A DNA stretch of 64,000 nucleotides from Periweissella ghanensis. Its GTDB lineage: Bacteria > Bacillota > Bacilli > Lactobacillales > Lactobacillaceae. The notes under the pieces were generated by a model that saw only the letters and a program-made list of their open reading frames with translations, was not told the DNA's origin and did not search any database. Below are positions 36,295 through 45,595 of the stretch, piece after piece. The stretch spans positions 1 to 64,000 of the forward strand of contig NZ_CAKKNT010000007.1 of NCBI RefSeq assembly GCF_918814755.1, in the 5' to 3' direction. The position numbers were made by a program, and so were the translations under genes. Positions within the stretch are counted from its first letter, which is position 1. The number at the start of each line of letters is the position of its first letter.

Positions 36295-36451
36295 AAAGTT
36301 CGTATTTAGCGATGAATTTGTGACTTAAACACGAACTATATTTTATTTATAATGATATTTTTCGGTTTAAAAGTATTTTTTGCTTTCATTTGTAGATAAA
36401 GTTCGGTATAATACTTTCTTGGGGCTTGGATATATTATAAAGTTCGTGTTT
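36295..36451 (+). promoter_or_regulatory. Four PurBox-like sites and promoter upstream of guaC
   Basis: The core CGAAC/GTTCG in an A/T frame occurs at 36295-36307, 36327-36339, 36398-36410 and 36439-36451; the third, read on the minus strand as TATACCGAACTTT, matches the PurBox consensus AWWWCCGAACWWT in 12 of 13 positions. This third site overlaps a TATAAT at 36408-36413, the probable -10 box. PurR-type control of a GMP reductase fits purine metabolism. I matched the consensus by eye. Confidence 0.6.
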
Positions 36452-36485
36452 TGCAAATTAAAATGAAAAAGTTTGAGGATAGATA

Positions 36486-37475
36486 ATGAATAATGGATTA
36501 ACAGTTTTTGATTATGAAGATGTACAACTTGTACCACGTAAATGTGTGATTACAAGTCGATCACAAGCCGATACATCAGTTCAATTTGGTCCGATGACTT
36601 TTAAAATTCCTGTGGTACCAGCTAACATGCAAACGGTGATTGATGAACCATTAGCGAAGCACTTAGCTGAAAAGGGCTTTTTCTATGTCATGCATCGTTT
36701 TGAACCAGAAACCCGTTACGATTTTGTCGTTAAAATGCATCAAGCCGGCTTATTTGCTTCAATTAGTATTGGAGTTAAAGCAGATGAACACGCCTTGATT
36801 GAACGCTTTGCGGCGGAAGGCATCATACCAGAATACATTACTATTGATATTGCCCATGGTCATTCCGAAACGGTGATGGACATGATTAAATTTATTAAAG
36901 CCCGTTTACCAGAAACTTTCTTAATTGCTGGAAATGTTGCCACGCCTGAAGGGGTCCGCGATTTAGAAGATGCTGGTGCGGATGCCACTAAAGTTGGGGT
37001 TGGCCCTGGTAAAGCTTGTATTACGAAGCTTAAAACCGGTTTTGGTACTGGGGGCTGGCAATTAGCCGCATTACGTTTATGTGCCAAAGCTGCGCGCAAG
37101 CCGATTGTGACGGATGGTGGTATTCGTTACAATGGGGATATTGCTAAATCAATTCGCTTTGGGGCTGATATGGTTATGATTGGTTCATTATTTGCTGGTC
37201 ATGATGAAACGCCTGGTGAAAAGTTTGAAATTGACGGTGAGATGTTTAAAACTTACTTTGGTTCTGCTTCCCAATTCCAAAAGGGTGAATACAGCCACGT
37301 TGAAGGAAAGAAATTATTTGTTCCTTATCGCGGTTCAATTGATGGCACCTTGCAAGAAATGCATGAAGATTTACAATCAGCAATTTCATATGCCGGTGGC
37401 CGCGTCTTAAAAGACTTGCACCAAGTTGATTATGTGATTGTTAAAAATTCAATTGTGAATGGTGATACGTACTAA
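36486..37475 (+). CDS. guaC: GMP reductase
   Basis: The 329-aa protein belongs to the IMPDH/GMPR family; the active-site Cys178 lies in [20 protein letters not shown], the form typical of GuaC2-type GMP reductases, and there is no CBS domain pair as in IMP dehydrogenase. It converts GMP to IMP and ammonia with NADPH, a salvage step linking guanine to adenine nucleotides. TTTGAGGA precedes the ATG. The gene is monocistronic, with PurBox-like sites upstream and a terminator behind. Confidence 0.95.
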   Translation: MNNGLTVFDYEDVQLVPRKCVITSRSQADTSVQFGPMTFKIPVVPANMQTVIDEPLAKHLAEKGFFYVMHRFEPETRYDFVVKMHQAGLFASISIGVKADEHALIERFAAEGIIPEYITIDIAHGHSETVMDMIKFIKARLPETFLIAGNVATPEGVRDLEDAGADATKVGVGPGKACITKLKTGFGTGGWQLAALRLCAKAARKPIVTDGGIRYNGDIAKSIRFGADMVMIGSLFAGHDETPGEKFEIDGEMFKTYFGSASQFQKGEYSHVEGKKLFVPYRGSIDGTLQEMHEDLQSAISYAGGRVLKDLHQVDYVIVKNSIVNGDTY

Positions 37476-37500
37476 GCCGAAATTAATAGCATATTAATCG

Positions 37501-37531
37501 AAAGAAGATGAATATTTCATCTTCTTTTTTT
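37501..37531 (+). terminator. Rho-independent terminator of guaC
   Basis: AAAGAAGATGA pairs with TCATCTTCTTT and is followed by T residues. Confidence 0.9.
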
Positions 37532-37635
37532 GCGGTTAGGGATTCACTAAATGGGATAATACGCCGATAAATATCTAAATACTAAAATCAAAAAGGAGTA
37601 AGGCTATCGATTTTAATATCAATCGGGATCTTTCA

Positions 37636-38196
37636 GTGCGCCCAGAACAACTAGAAGCCGTCGAACATGTACAACCAATTAAGGCTATAAATGCTGATAA
37701 TCTGACCAAAGATATGGAACAACAATTGCTAGCCAATCAAGAGTATCAACAAGCCATGCACCGGGGGCCCGTAATTGAGCGGCCACGGGCTAAAACTTTA
37801 CAAATAACTCAGGGTGCTCAAAATATTAAAGATAGTTTTCCCTATCAAATATATGAAGAACAATCCCAGCAAACCATGCTAGTTAAACCAGCACTAATCA
37901 GTAAGGAAGGGCCGGCAATGATTGTTCTTAGTACTGATATGACTGGCACAATCGTTTCTGAAAAAATAATGGTAGCTGCTAGTCAGGCACCGGCTAATAA
38001 TCTTTTAGAAATTTTTGCCTTTTTGGCGTATCATGAGCCAATGATTCCCACATTATATCGGGATAGTTTCAGTGATGTTTTAATGTTGATGAAGCAACAT
38101 GATATTCGCGCCAAATTACCCCACGATTTTTTTACTGAACATCGAGCTAAAAATAGTAAAACTAAAACCTTTGTGCAAAAAATTATCGATAATTAA
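37636..38196 (+). CDS. Unknown protein, start uncertain (GTG 37636 or non-standard ATC 37606)
   Basis: The annotated GTG gives 186 aa, but it has no good ribosome binding site. The site AAAAGGAG at 37591-37598 points instead to 37606, where the in-frame codon is ATC followed by GATTTTAATATCAATCGG; no ATG, GTG or TTG lies between that site and 37636. The gene therefore either uses the rare ATC start (+10 residues) or has lost its start codon. The product is hydrophilic and helical with no signal or membrane segment; a middle segment (PAMIVLSTDMTGTIVSEKIMV) looks beta-strand-like. I recognise no family. Confidence 0.55.
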   Translation: MRPEQLEAVEHVQPIKAINADNLTKDMEQQLLANQEYQQAMHRGPVIERPRAKTLQITQGAQNIKDSFPYQIYEEQSQQTMLVKPALISKEGPAMIVLSTDMTGTIVSEKIMVAASQAPANNLLEIFAFLAYHEPMIPTLYRDSFSDVLMLMKQHDIRAKLPHDFFTEHRAKNSKTKTFVQKIIDN

Positions 38197-38517
38197 TATT
38201 GCTGTTAAAATACCTTACTAAATTGACTATAAATATATTATGCAATTAAATCGATATTAAATGTATTTTACGATATGTTTGCAAAAAAATGATCAAATTT
38301 CTCGTATTAGCTTTTTTTGTGTAATTTCACTTTAATATAAGTTTATTTAAGATTGGTATATCAATATTTTAAGTTGTTTAAACTACTTATTTATTCCAAA
38401 GAAAAGCTTATAAATTAGTTAAACTGGATTTAATACATTAGTTTTATATTCTTTAAATGTAGTATAATTAACTTAACGATATAGGAAAATTATGGATAAA
38501 GGGGGGGATTACTTCTA
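38197..38517. other. AT-rich intergenic region, probable promoter near its end
   Basis: No gene is seen in these 321 bases. A TATAAT at 38463-38468 preceded by TGTAG could be the -10 of the sulfatase-like gene, but its -35 is poor. GGGGGG just before ATG 38518 is the ribosome binding region. Confidence 0.4.
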
Positions 38518-39789
38518 ATGTTACACAAAGAGGGCGTAAAAATTTTACAAGAATTTGCTAACGAACATGAAAATAAGCAAATTTACCACGTTGGTGAGGG
38601 CGTACACCAATTTGTGGGATATGGTCATAGTAATGCAATTGCAATTGAAGGGGCCATGAGTGTTATTTTAGTTGATACACTAGATTCACCAGATCGCGCA
38701 GCACAAATGTTGATGGATTTACAAAAAATCACACCAAAACCTGTGCGCACGATTATTTACACTCATGGACATCCAGATCATCGTGGTGGTGCTGGTATGT
38801 TTCAAGCAACTGCCCAATCAGTGATTGCTTTTGCCAATCGTGACCAACCACTCGTTGATGCCCAAAAAGTTAATGACGTACTTTTGAAACGAACTGAACG
38901 ACAAATGGGCTATGAGCTTGATGATAATGAAGCTATCACGCAAGGAATTGGGATGCGTGAAGGCCATACTCAAGGCCAACGTGGGTATGCCCCATTGTTA
39001 CCAACAGAAATTATTAGTGATGGGATTGTTGATCGTGTGATTGATGGAGTCCATTTACAATTAATCAGTGCTCCCGGTGAAAACGGTGATATGGGGTATA
39101 TCTGGTTGCCAGAACAGAAAATTATGTGTGCTGGTGATAACTACTATGGGGCTTTTCCGAACTTAGCAGCCATTCGTGGTGGGCAATACCGTGATATTGG
39201 GCGTTGGATTCAAAGTTTGGATTTACTGATTTCGTATAATGCGGTAGCAGTTTTACCTGGGCACTTAGAGCCATTGGAAGGTGCTGAAATTGTTAAAACC
39301 ACGTTACGCAATTATCGTGATGCCGTGGCTTCAGTCTTTGATCAAACGCTTGCCCATATTGATGCCGGATTGACAGTCGAAGAAGTTGTGGAACAAGTTC
39401 GGTTACCAGATCACTTACGGACGCTGCCATATTTAGCAGAAATTTATGGGAGTGTTGAATGGACCGTTCGGGCAATTTTTGCTGCTTATGTTGGTTGGTT
39501 TGATGGTAATCCAACTAACTTGCATAAAATGCCGCAATATTTGTATTCAGCAAAAATGGTCGCATTGATTGGGGGTGCACCAAAAGTTATTGATGCGCTT
39601 GAACAAGCCATTCAGGATACCGATTATTTATGGGCATTACAATTATGTGATTTGTTAATTGGTATTGGGGAAGTTAAAGCCGTTGATTTAAAAATCAAAA
39701 TGTTATACGCGCTAGCTGATTTAGAAACTAGTGCCAACGGGCGCCATTATTACATTAGTTATGCCAAGGAAATGTTAGACAATAAGTAG
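38518..39789 (+). CDS. Alkyl/aryl-sulfatase-like metallo-beta-lactamase-fold hydrolase
   Basis: The 423-aa protein has the MBL metal motif THGHPDHRGGAG (HxHxDH) and the later ligands in GENGDMGYIWLPE, CAGDNYYG and LPGHLEP. The helical C-terminal part (EIYGSVEWTVRAIFAAYVGWFDGNP) is the dimerisation domain of SdsA1-type alkylsulfatases. The further SCP2-like C-terminal domain of long sulfatases is absent. It has no signal peptide, unlike SdsA1, so it would act in the cytoplasm. It hydrolyses alkyl sulfates in relatives; the natural substrate is unknown. Confidence 0.82.
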   Translation: MLHKEGVKILQEFANEHENKQIYHVGEGVHQFVGYGHSNAIAIEGAMSVILVDTLDSPDRAAQMLMDLQKITPKPVRTIIYTHGHPDHRGGAGMFQATAQSVIAFANRDQPLVDAQKVNDVLLKRTERQMGYELDDNEAITQGIGMREGHTQGQRGYAPLLPTEIISDGIVDRVIDGVHLQLISAPGENGDMGYIWLPEQKIMCAGDNYYGAFPNLAAIRGGQYRDIGRWIQSLDLLISYNAVAVLPGHLEPLEGAEIVKTTLRNYRDAVASVFDQTLAHIDAGLTVEEVVEQVRLPDHLRTLPYLAEIYGSVEWTVRAIFAAYVGWFDGNPTNLHKMPQYLYSAKMVALIGGAPKVIDALEQAIQDTDYLWALQLCDLLIGIGEVKAVDLKIKMLYALADLETSANGRHYYISYAKEMLDNK

Positions 39790-39831
39790 TATTGTGACAT
39801 AATTTAAATTTGAAAATTGGTTGCATACCGC

Positions 39832-39870
39832 CCCCTCGAATTGGAGTAAATCCACTCGAGGGGTCTTTTT
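39832..39870 (+). terminator. Rho-independent terminator
   Basis: CCCCTCGA pairs with TCGAGGGG across a 16-nt loop and is followed by TCTTTTTAT. Confidence 0.8.
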
Positions 39871-39885
39871 ATTGCTAGTTAATAA

Positions 39886-39914
39886 TTGAAAGCGCTTTAA
39901 AATATCGGTAGAAT
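39886..39914 (+). promoter_or_regulatory. rbsD promoter overlapped by a cre (CcpA) site
   Basis: TTGAAA and TAGAAT are exactly 17 bp apart. TTGAAAGCGCTTTAA (39886-39900), a near-palindromic match to the cre consensus, covers the -35, so CcpA repression by preferred sugars is expected. Confidence 0.7.
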
Positions 39915-39967
39915 AGAAGTATAGGCTAACTACTTAATTACATTTTGATCGTTGAAAGGAATTTAAC

Positions 39968-40363
39968 ATGAAAAAAGGACGCATTATTAATTCAGACATT
40001 TCGCGCGTAGTTGCCCAGATGGGGCATTTTGATACCATTGCAATTGGGGATGCTGGAATGCCAGTGCCTAAGGGAACTGAAAAAATTGACTTAGCGGTAA
40101 CAAACAATGTACCTAGCTTTAATGTCGTATTACAGAATGTTTTAACCGAACTAGCTGTACAAAAAATTTATTTGGCCGAAGAAATAAAAACCGCTAATCC
40201 TGGGCAACTACAAGCGATTAAAAATCTTTTGCCTGATACTGAATTGGAATTTATTTCCCATGATGATATGAAGCATCGTTTAGCCGATACTCATGCATTT
40301 ATTCGTACAGGGGAAATGGCCCCATATGCCAATATTATTTTGGAAAGTGGCGTAACCTTTTAA
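39968..40363 (+). CDS. rbsD: D-ribose pyranase
   Basis: The 131-aa protein is RbsD: start [20 protein letters not shown] with the active-site His, then GDAGMPVP, and the C-terminal motif [17 protein letters not shown] with the conserved Tyr/Asn. It interconverts the pyranose and furanose forms of ribose so that ribokinase can act. GAAAGGAA precedes the ATG and a cre site controls the promoter. The expected rbsA transport gene downstream is only a short remnant, so the operon is broken here; rbsK and the transporter are not in the window. Confidence 0.93.
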   Translation: MKKGRIINSDISRVVAQMGHFDTIAIGDAGMPVPKGTEKIDLAVTNNVPSFNVVLQNVLTELAVQKIYLAEEIKTANPGQLQAIKNLLPDTELEFISHDDMKHRLADTHAFIRTGEMAPYANIILESGVTF

Positions 40364-40409
40364 ATTAATTTAACTGCGCACAATTTTAGAAGTAATACGG
40401 AGGGGTATT

Positions 40410-40475
40410 ATGAAAATTGCAATGCAACGAATTAACAAAAGTTTTGGTAATAAAAAAACCAGTCGACCTAGTTAA
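40410..40475 (+). pseudogene. rbsA: Truncated remnant of rbsA (ribose ABC transporter ATPase), first ~15 codons only
   Basis: After rbsD there is a good site ACGGAGGGG and an ATG opening MKIAMQRINKSFGNKK, the normal beginning of an RbsA ABC ATPase (residues up to the strand before Walker A). The sequence then turns into TSRPS and a stop, inside a terminator hairpin, so everything after about codon 15 is gone. The frame of 21 codons is too short to make a protein. A deletion joining the rbsA start to unrelated downstream DNA explains this. Confidence 0.65.
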
Positions 40476-40496
40476 AAACTAAGTTTACTGGTTTTT
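40452..40496. terminator. Terminator, shared by rbsD and the opposite small membrane gene
   Basis: AAAAAACCAGT pairs with ACTGGTTTTTT, with inner pairing CTAGTT / AACTAAG. Confidence 0.8.
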
Positions 40497-40652
40497 TAAT
40501 TGGCGCTTAGGTAAAAAGAACCCTGGAATAAATTTAATGGCAATTGCTAAAATAAATGCTTGTACCGTAATAATATGGTATCCAATCAAGCTAACAAGCA
40601 ATGTGATAATCGCTGCTAGATTGATGATTAACCGTATTTTTTTAACTGACAT
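40485..40652 (-). CDS. Small membrane protein (55 aa)
   Basis: On the minus strand GGGGGGACATTTAT precedes an ATG at 40652, and the frame runs 55 codons to a stop inside the terminator. The product MSVKKIRLIINLAAIITLL continues hydrophobically through two segments (~8-25 and ~28-47) and ends with a basic tail (PKRQLKNQ). A good ribosome binding site and the membrane-like composition support a real gene. I know no family for it; it lies next to the GT39-like gene on the same strand. Confidence 0.6.
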   Translation of the reverse strand: MSVKKIRLIINLAAIITLLVSLIGYHIITVQAFILAIAIKFIPGFFLPKRQLKNQ

Positions 40653-40723
40653 ATAAATGTCCCCCCGAAAAAAGTTTACTACTTAATTTTAGCTTTTTTA
40701 TACCTTATATTCAACTAAGCTAT

Positions 40724-42037
40724 TTAGTATGGTTTGATATTGGGATAAACTGTTTTAAATAATTTAGGGCTTTGGACTAGTTTTATTCCAAACTCATAAT
40801 GATTGCGCGGAATCCAATAAGTATACTGTGGATTTTTGGCAGCTGAATTTAAAACATTAACGGTGGTACCATAATTATTGGGTGTAAGGACTTTTGAACC
40901 AATGATGCTTTTAGTAAAAATATTAGTGGATGTTACCGGACTAAACTTTGACAATTGATTTACTTGTGATGGAATAATACATAATGCACAACCAATAATG
41001 GTCAAATAAATCAGAGACTTAAGATAGCTGGCGATTTTTAGGTCACTCAAACTCATTAAAATGAAAAACAGCGTAATGAAAAACATCGGGTAGAGATAAC
41101 GATCAATTAGAATCGGCCGGTTATTCAAAATTTCAACGACACCAATTAAATAGGCCGTTAAATATGAAAGTAATGTCACGAACATGATTAGTACAAAAGG
41201 ATGGGCATAATTACGCCACCAAAAAATAATTTGTAGTAATAAGAGGCCAAGCAATAAATATGTATACATAGGTAACAAATTTAAATTAAAAGATTGTTGA
41301 AATACCGCATTCCATGATTCATCTGGTAAGATCCAGTAACTTTTTTTCACGGAGGTAATTTGTTTAACTGCGATAAAAATCCAGGGAAGGTACGAAATAA
41401 CGAAGCCAATCGCCAACAAAGGTAGTTTGATTATTAAATCGTGGTCCTTTTGGAAACACCGCGTTAACCAGTAGTAAAAAAGGATTAAACCGGCAAAGAT
41501 TGCTGCGAAATAATGTGAATAAGCACTTAAACTTGCAAATAATAATGTTAACCATAAGTAGTGTTGTTGGCGTACTTTGGCATATTTCAACAACATGTAT
41601 AGCTCAAGAATTAAAAATAAAGTCGCAATTTGGTACATGCGCAAAGTTAAACCATTTATGGTGATTTGCGATAGTATGATAAAGGCACTAAGCATGTAAT
41701 AGTTGACACCTTTTTGATATAATTTAATAATCTTGCTTAGAAAAAAGATACTAATTAGGCCAAAAATAAAGTTCCATACCCGTAAATAAACAATTTCTAA
41801 ATTATTATAGGCAGTGAAATGAGTTATTGGCCAAGCGATAATTTTATAAATTAAATATGATAATGGTGGATGGACATCGAGTGCATCCGTCTTAATTAAA
41901 TCCCAGGGACTATGGTTAATTAAGGCAATTGTAAAGGCTTCATCAGCCGTTAAATTTACATGTAACGAATAAAAAAAAGCAAAAATGATGGCAGCAATAC
42001 TTAAAAGGATGCCGCCAAATGAATAAAATTTTTTCAT
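40724..42037 (-). CDS. GT39-like multi-pass membrane glycosyltransferase (PMT/ArnT-like)
   Basis: The 437-aa protein has about eleven membrane segments. The first extracellular loop has the acidic pair TADEAFT and then DALDVHPPLSYLIYK, the signature of GT39/PMT-2 type transferases that move sugar from a lipid-phosphate carrier to an acceptor outside the membrane. A C-terminal extracytoplasmic tail of ~70 residues (YTYWIPRNHYEFG) is present. AAAGGAA precedes ATG 42037. Relatives modify wall polymers or lipids; the acceptor here is unknown. Confidence 0.72.
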   Translation of the reverse strand: MKKFYSFGGILLSIAAIIFAFFYSLHVNLTADEAFTIALINHSPWDLIKTDALDVHPPLSYLIYKIIAWPITHFTAYNNLEIVYLRVWNFIFGLISIFFLSKIIKLYQKGVNYYMLSAFIILSQITINGLTLRMYQIATLFLILELYMLLKYAKVRQQHYLWLTLLFASLSAYSHYFAAIFAGLILFYYWLTRCFQKDHDLIIKLPLLAIGFVISYLPWIFIAVKQITSVKKSYWILPDESWNAVFQQSFNLNLLPMYTYLLLGLLLLQIIFWWRNYAHPFVLIMFVTLLSYLTAYLIGVVEILNNRPILIDRYLYPMFFITLFFILMSLSDLKIASYLKSLIYLTIIGCALCIIPSQVNQLSKFSPVTSTNIFTKSIIGSKVLTPNNYGTTVNVLNSAAKNPQYTYWIPRNHYEFGIKLVQSPKLFKTVYPNIKPY

Positions 42038-42142
42038 GATAAAGAATTCCTTTGTGCTGAATGAATGTTAGTTTTTAGTTTAATATAAATTTAAAAACAA
42101 GTATAGATTTAATTTAAGCAATACTATAAAGGAGCGTAAAAG

Positions 42143-43756
42143 ATGGCGCTATTAGAAGTACAAGGCTTATCAATGAGTTATGATGATAAGCAATTATACA
42201 CGGAGGCCGAATTTGAACTGCAAGCCGGGGAACACCTCGGGATTGTTGGTCAAAACGGAACCGGTAAATCAACGTTAATTAAGCTAATTACCGAGCAAAT
42301 TTTACCAGTTAGTGGCACAATTAAATGGCAAAAAGGGACCAGCATTGGTTATTTAGATCAATACGCTGCGGTTACCGATGATTTGACAGTGCGGGAATTT
42401 TTAGCGACAGCTTTCACCAATTTGTACCAAATGGAAGCCCAAATGAGTGCCTATTATGAACAATTTGCTGAAACCGGTGATGAGCAATTATTAATGCAAG
42501 CAGGGCAAATTCAAGAACAACTTGAACAAGCAGAATTTTACGATTTAGATACTAAAGTTGAAAAAGTTATCACGGGCTTAGGGTTAAACGATATTGCCGA
42601 CCATAAAACGGCACAATTATCAGGTGGCCAACGGTCAAAGATCATTTTAGCTAAGTTATTATTAGCCAATGATGAAGTTTTATTATTAGATGAACCGACT
42701 AACTATTTGGACACGGTCCACATTGCATGGTTAGTAACCTTCTTACAAGCCTTTGATGGTACGACGATGATTGTCTCACATGATTACGACTTTTTAGAGC
42801 AAGTTACTAATAGTATCGTCGATATTGCCTTTGGAAAAATGACTAAATACCGGGGTAGTTTCCAAGAAGCGATGCGGCAAAAAAATGAAAATCGTAAACG
42901 CCAATTACGTGAATTTACGCAACAACAAGAATTGATTGCCAAGACGCAAAAATTCATCGATAAAAACCAAGCCGGTACTAAAGCTAAACAAGCTAAATCG
43001 CGGGGCCGGATGCTTGATAAAATGAATTTAGTCGATGCACCAGATCAAGATTTACGGTCATATTTTGATTTTCCGGTTTATCAACCAGTCGAAGCTGAGA
43101 TGGAAGATCCGTATGCGATTTATGATGAACCGTTTGAAACCGGGCCAGTAGCTCCGGCCACGACACTAACGGTTAATAACTTAACAGTCGGTTATGACCA
43201 AGCATTGCTCCAACCAATTTCGTTTGAAATGGTGGCGGGGCAAAAGCTTGCGTTAGTTGGGTTTAATGGAGCTGGTAAATCAACACTTATTAAGACGTTA
43301 TTGGGTAAAATCACGTCATTAGCGGGTACTAGCAAGTTTACGGAAGACATTGTCGTTAATTACTTCAATCAAGATTTAACTTGGGAGAATGATCAACTAA
43401 CACCATTAGATGTGCTACGTGATCAATTCCCTGAGATGGAATTACAACCAATTCGGCGCAGTTTAAATAACGCGGGAATTAATAAGCAAAATGCCCAAAA
43501 ACCATTGGCGTTGTTATCGGGTGGGGAACAAGCCAAGGTTAAATTGGCTTTGATGACATTAACCCCAAGTAATTTTTTGATTATGGATGAACCAACTAAT
43601 CACCTAGATGAAGCAACAAAACAAGCCTTGCAACGGGCTTTGAAGAAATTTACCGGTAATTTAATTTTAGTCAGTCATGAAGCTGATTTTTATCAAGATT
43701 GGCTCCCTGATGTGTTAGATATTAGTGCCTTGTCGCTTAACACGCCAACTGATTAA
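42143..43756 (+). CDS. ABC-F family ATPase, copy 1 (intact)
   Basis: The 537-aa soluble protein has two ABC domains: Walker A GQNGTGKST and GFNGAGKST, signatures LSGGQRSK and LSGGEQAK, Walker B LLLDEPTNYLD and LIMDEPTNHLD. Between them lies the charged linker (~235-285) with NQAGTKAKQAKSRGRMLDKM, typical of ABC-F proteins acting at the ribosome E-site. No membrane segments are present. AAAGGAGCG precedes ATG. It is 21 bases upstream of the first B3-domain gene, and a paralog of the pair follows at 45596. Confidence 0.87.
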   Translation: MALLEVQGLSMSYDDKQLYTEAEFELQAGEHLGIVGQNGTGKSTLIKLITEQILPVSGTIKWQKGTSIGYLDQYAAVTDDLTVREFLATAFTNLYQMEAQMSAYYEQFAETGDEQLLMQAGQIQEQLEQAEFYDLDTKVEKVITGLGLNDIADHKTAQLSGGQRSKIILAKLLLANDEVLLLDEPTNYLDTVHIAWLVTFLQAFDGTTMIVSHDYDFLEQVTNSIVDIAFGKMTKYRGSFQEAMRQKNENRKRQLREFTQQQELIAKTQKFIDKNQAGTKAKQAKSRGRMLDKMNLVDAPDQDLRSYFDFPVYQPVEAEMEDPYAIYDEPFETGPVAPATTLTVNNLTVGYDQALLQPISFEMVAGQKLALVGFNGAGKSTLIKTLLGKITSLAGTSKFTEDIVVNYFNQDLTWENDQLTPLDVLRDQFPEMELQPIRRSLNNAGINKQNAQKPLALLSGGEQAKVKLALMTLTPSNFLIMDEPTNHLDEATKQALQRALKKFTGNLILVSHEADFYQDWLPDVLDISALSLNTPTD

Positions 43757-43777
43757 GGGCTCCAAGGAGGTCACAAC

Positions 43778-45458
43778 ATGAAAAATATTTATAAATTTAA
43801 AACACGCAAGGCCATCACTGAAACGGTTTTTAGTAAGCATCTTTTGCATGCTCAAAAAGCCGGAATCACCCCGATGTTAACGGCGCTAGCGACGCAATTA
43901 TTGGTGCACCCAATTAATCCGCAGCAACCGATTGAATTGACTTTGGATGTCATGGCAGTTGCCCATAAAGAATTGCCAGGGTTTGATGAAATTTTTACCC
44001 ATATTGAAAGTTTAGCGGCACAAGATTCATATACTGGTGGTGTGGTAGCTCAAATGGATCGGTGGCAACAGTTACCAAATGTGCAAGCCTTAACCATTAC
44101 GGCCACCAATGTTAAAGGGCCTAAGTTAAAAAAACTGGTTCGGCGCGAATTAATGGCCGGCTCAGAATTAAACATGGCGTATTATCAAACGATGCAACCA
44201 GATGCCACGATTACCCCCTCCAAAGTTGGGTGGCGTTATTTGATCATGAACTAGATGGTCAAATTTATAGCGGTAAAGGAAAATTACGTAAAGGGGTAAC
44301 GCCATCGACCGCGTTGTTTACCCCAACTACTCCCGGTATTCGGATTGTTATTCCATGTGTCCGTAAAAGTTTTATCGAGCCACAAACCTTAATTGCCACG
44401 ATTTTTGAACATTTTTGGTTAGCAATTTTGAAACAAAAATTAGTACTAACAATTATTATCGATGGTAAGCGTGAAATTTTTGATGAAACGACGTTACGAG
44501 ACGTATTAATTAATCACCGCGAAGCCTTCGTACAAGCTACAATTGGGAATCCAATTCATGCAGCGCAATATCTACAAACCTACAAAGGTGTCATCCCCCG
44601 AGAAATTAAGTTTACTAACCAACAAGATGCGCAATTTAACGCATACGTGACGGTTGACCATGAACTAGGAGCCGGCCGAGTTGGAATATTTGATGGCACC
44701 GGGCTTAAATTAGTTGATTATCAGTTACCTAAATCAGCTATTCAAGGATACAACGTTGTTTTGGTTGCAAATCAACCCGCCACACAAATCATTAAGGAAT
44801 TAGTTAATGAACGGGGCACTAAACTAGCCCTTAAAAATGTCCCTAATGGTAAAAATCGCAGTGCCGCTAAAGATTTCCTCGAACAATTAAATACGGCCGT
44901 TGCCCAACTAATTGTTAGTGAAAGTGATTGGCAACAAGCGGTCCCATTATCACCTGCCCAAGTAATTGAAATGGCGATGGACCAAGCACCAACGGGGATT
45001 ACCCAGCAAGAGTTAGGCCCATATTTACCTGAACTACAAGCTTTGCAAGCACATCCGGATAGCCAATATCATGAAGCTTTTAAAATCAATTTAATGATTG
45101 GTGGCCGCTATAGTAATCGCTTTGCTTGGGATAAAATCGGCATTAATGCTTGGACCCAAGGGGATGCTCCATGTATCATTCAAATTCCGTCGGTTGATTT
45201 AGGCGCGTATTTCCCAATTAATGAAGTCATAACGTTCTATACACCTGAAGGGACTAAATTAACGGCCCAATTAACGGGAACTGGGGTTGATGCACGCCTT
45301 GATTTTATTGAGGGCAATATTTATGACTATGTGCGCCGCAGTTTAAAACTAGCCTGGCAACAGTAATTACCTTAACGGATTTAAAGCGATTTGGTACTAA
45401 TGCACTAAGTTTTGAACGCTTAGATGCACGTAATTACGCCCTAAAATTTGGTAAATAA
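43778..45458 (+). pseudogene. B3-domain (NgoFVII C-terminal-like) protein, copy 1, disrupted by two frameshifts
   Basis: Three reading frames make one gene. Frame one (43778-44254, 158 aa) passes into a second (44230-45363) at a GGG run near 44228, where one extra G would restore KVGVALFDHELDGQIYSGKG. The second frame stops at 45366, but the shifted frame continues with VITLTDLKRFGTNALSFERL to a stop at 45456-45458. The repaired protein would be ~560 aa. Its C-terminus (GINAWTQGDAPCIIQIP, AYFP, LDFIEGNIYDYVRRSLKL, then the part above) resembles the B3-like domain of NgoFVII/PLD-type restriction enzymes and the gene at 47350. No HKD nuclease motif was seen. Sequencing error is possible. Confidence 0.6.
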
Positions 45459-45462
45459 AGTC

Positions 45463-45495
45463 AAAAAGCCAAAAGGATTCGCCTTTTGGCTTTTT
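45463..45495. terminator. Rho-independent terminator
   Basis: AAAAAGCCAAAAGG pairs with CCTTTTGGCTTTTT around ATTCG, after the disrupted B3-domain gene. Confidence 0.92.
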
Positions 45496-45595
45496 GTGTT
45501 TACAATACTGACTGTTGAAATTAGCTATATAAAAGCGTAGCATTGATTGAATTAGAGATATTAGAGAACGTTGATTTAACGAGAAAGAGGATTAG

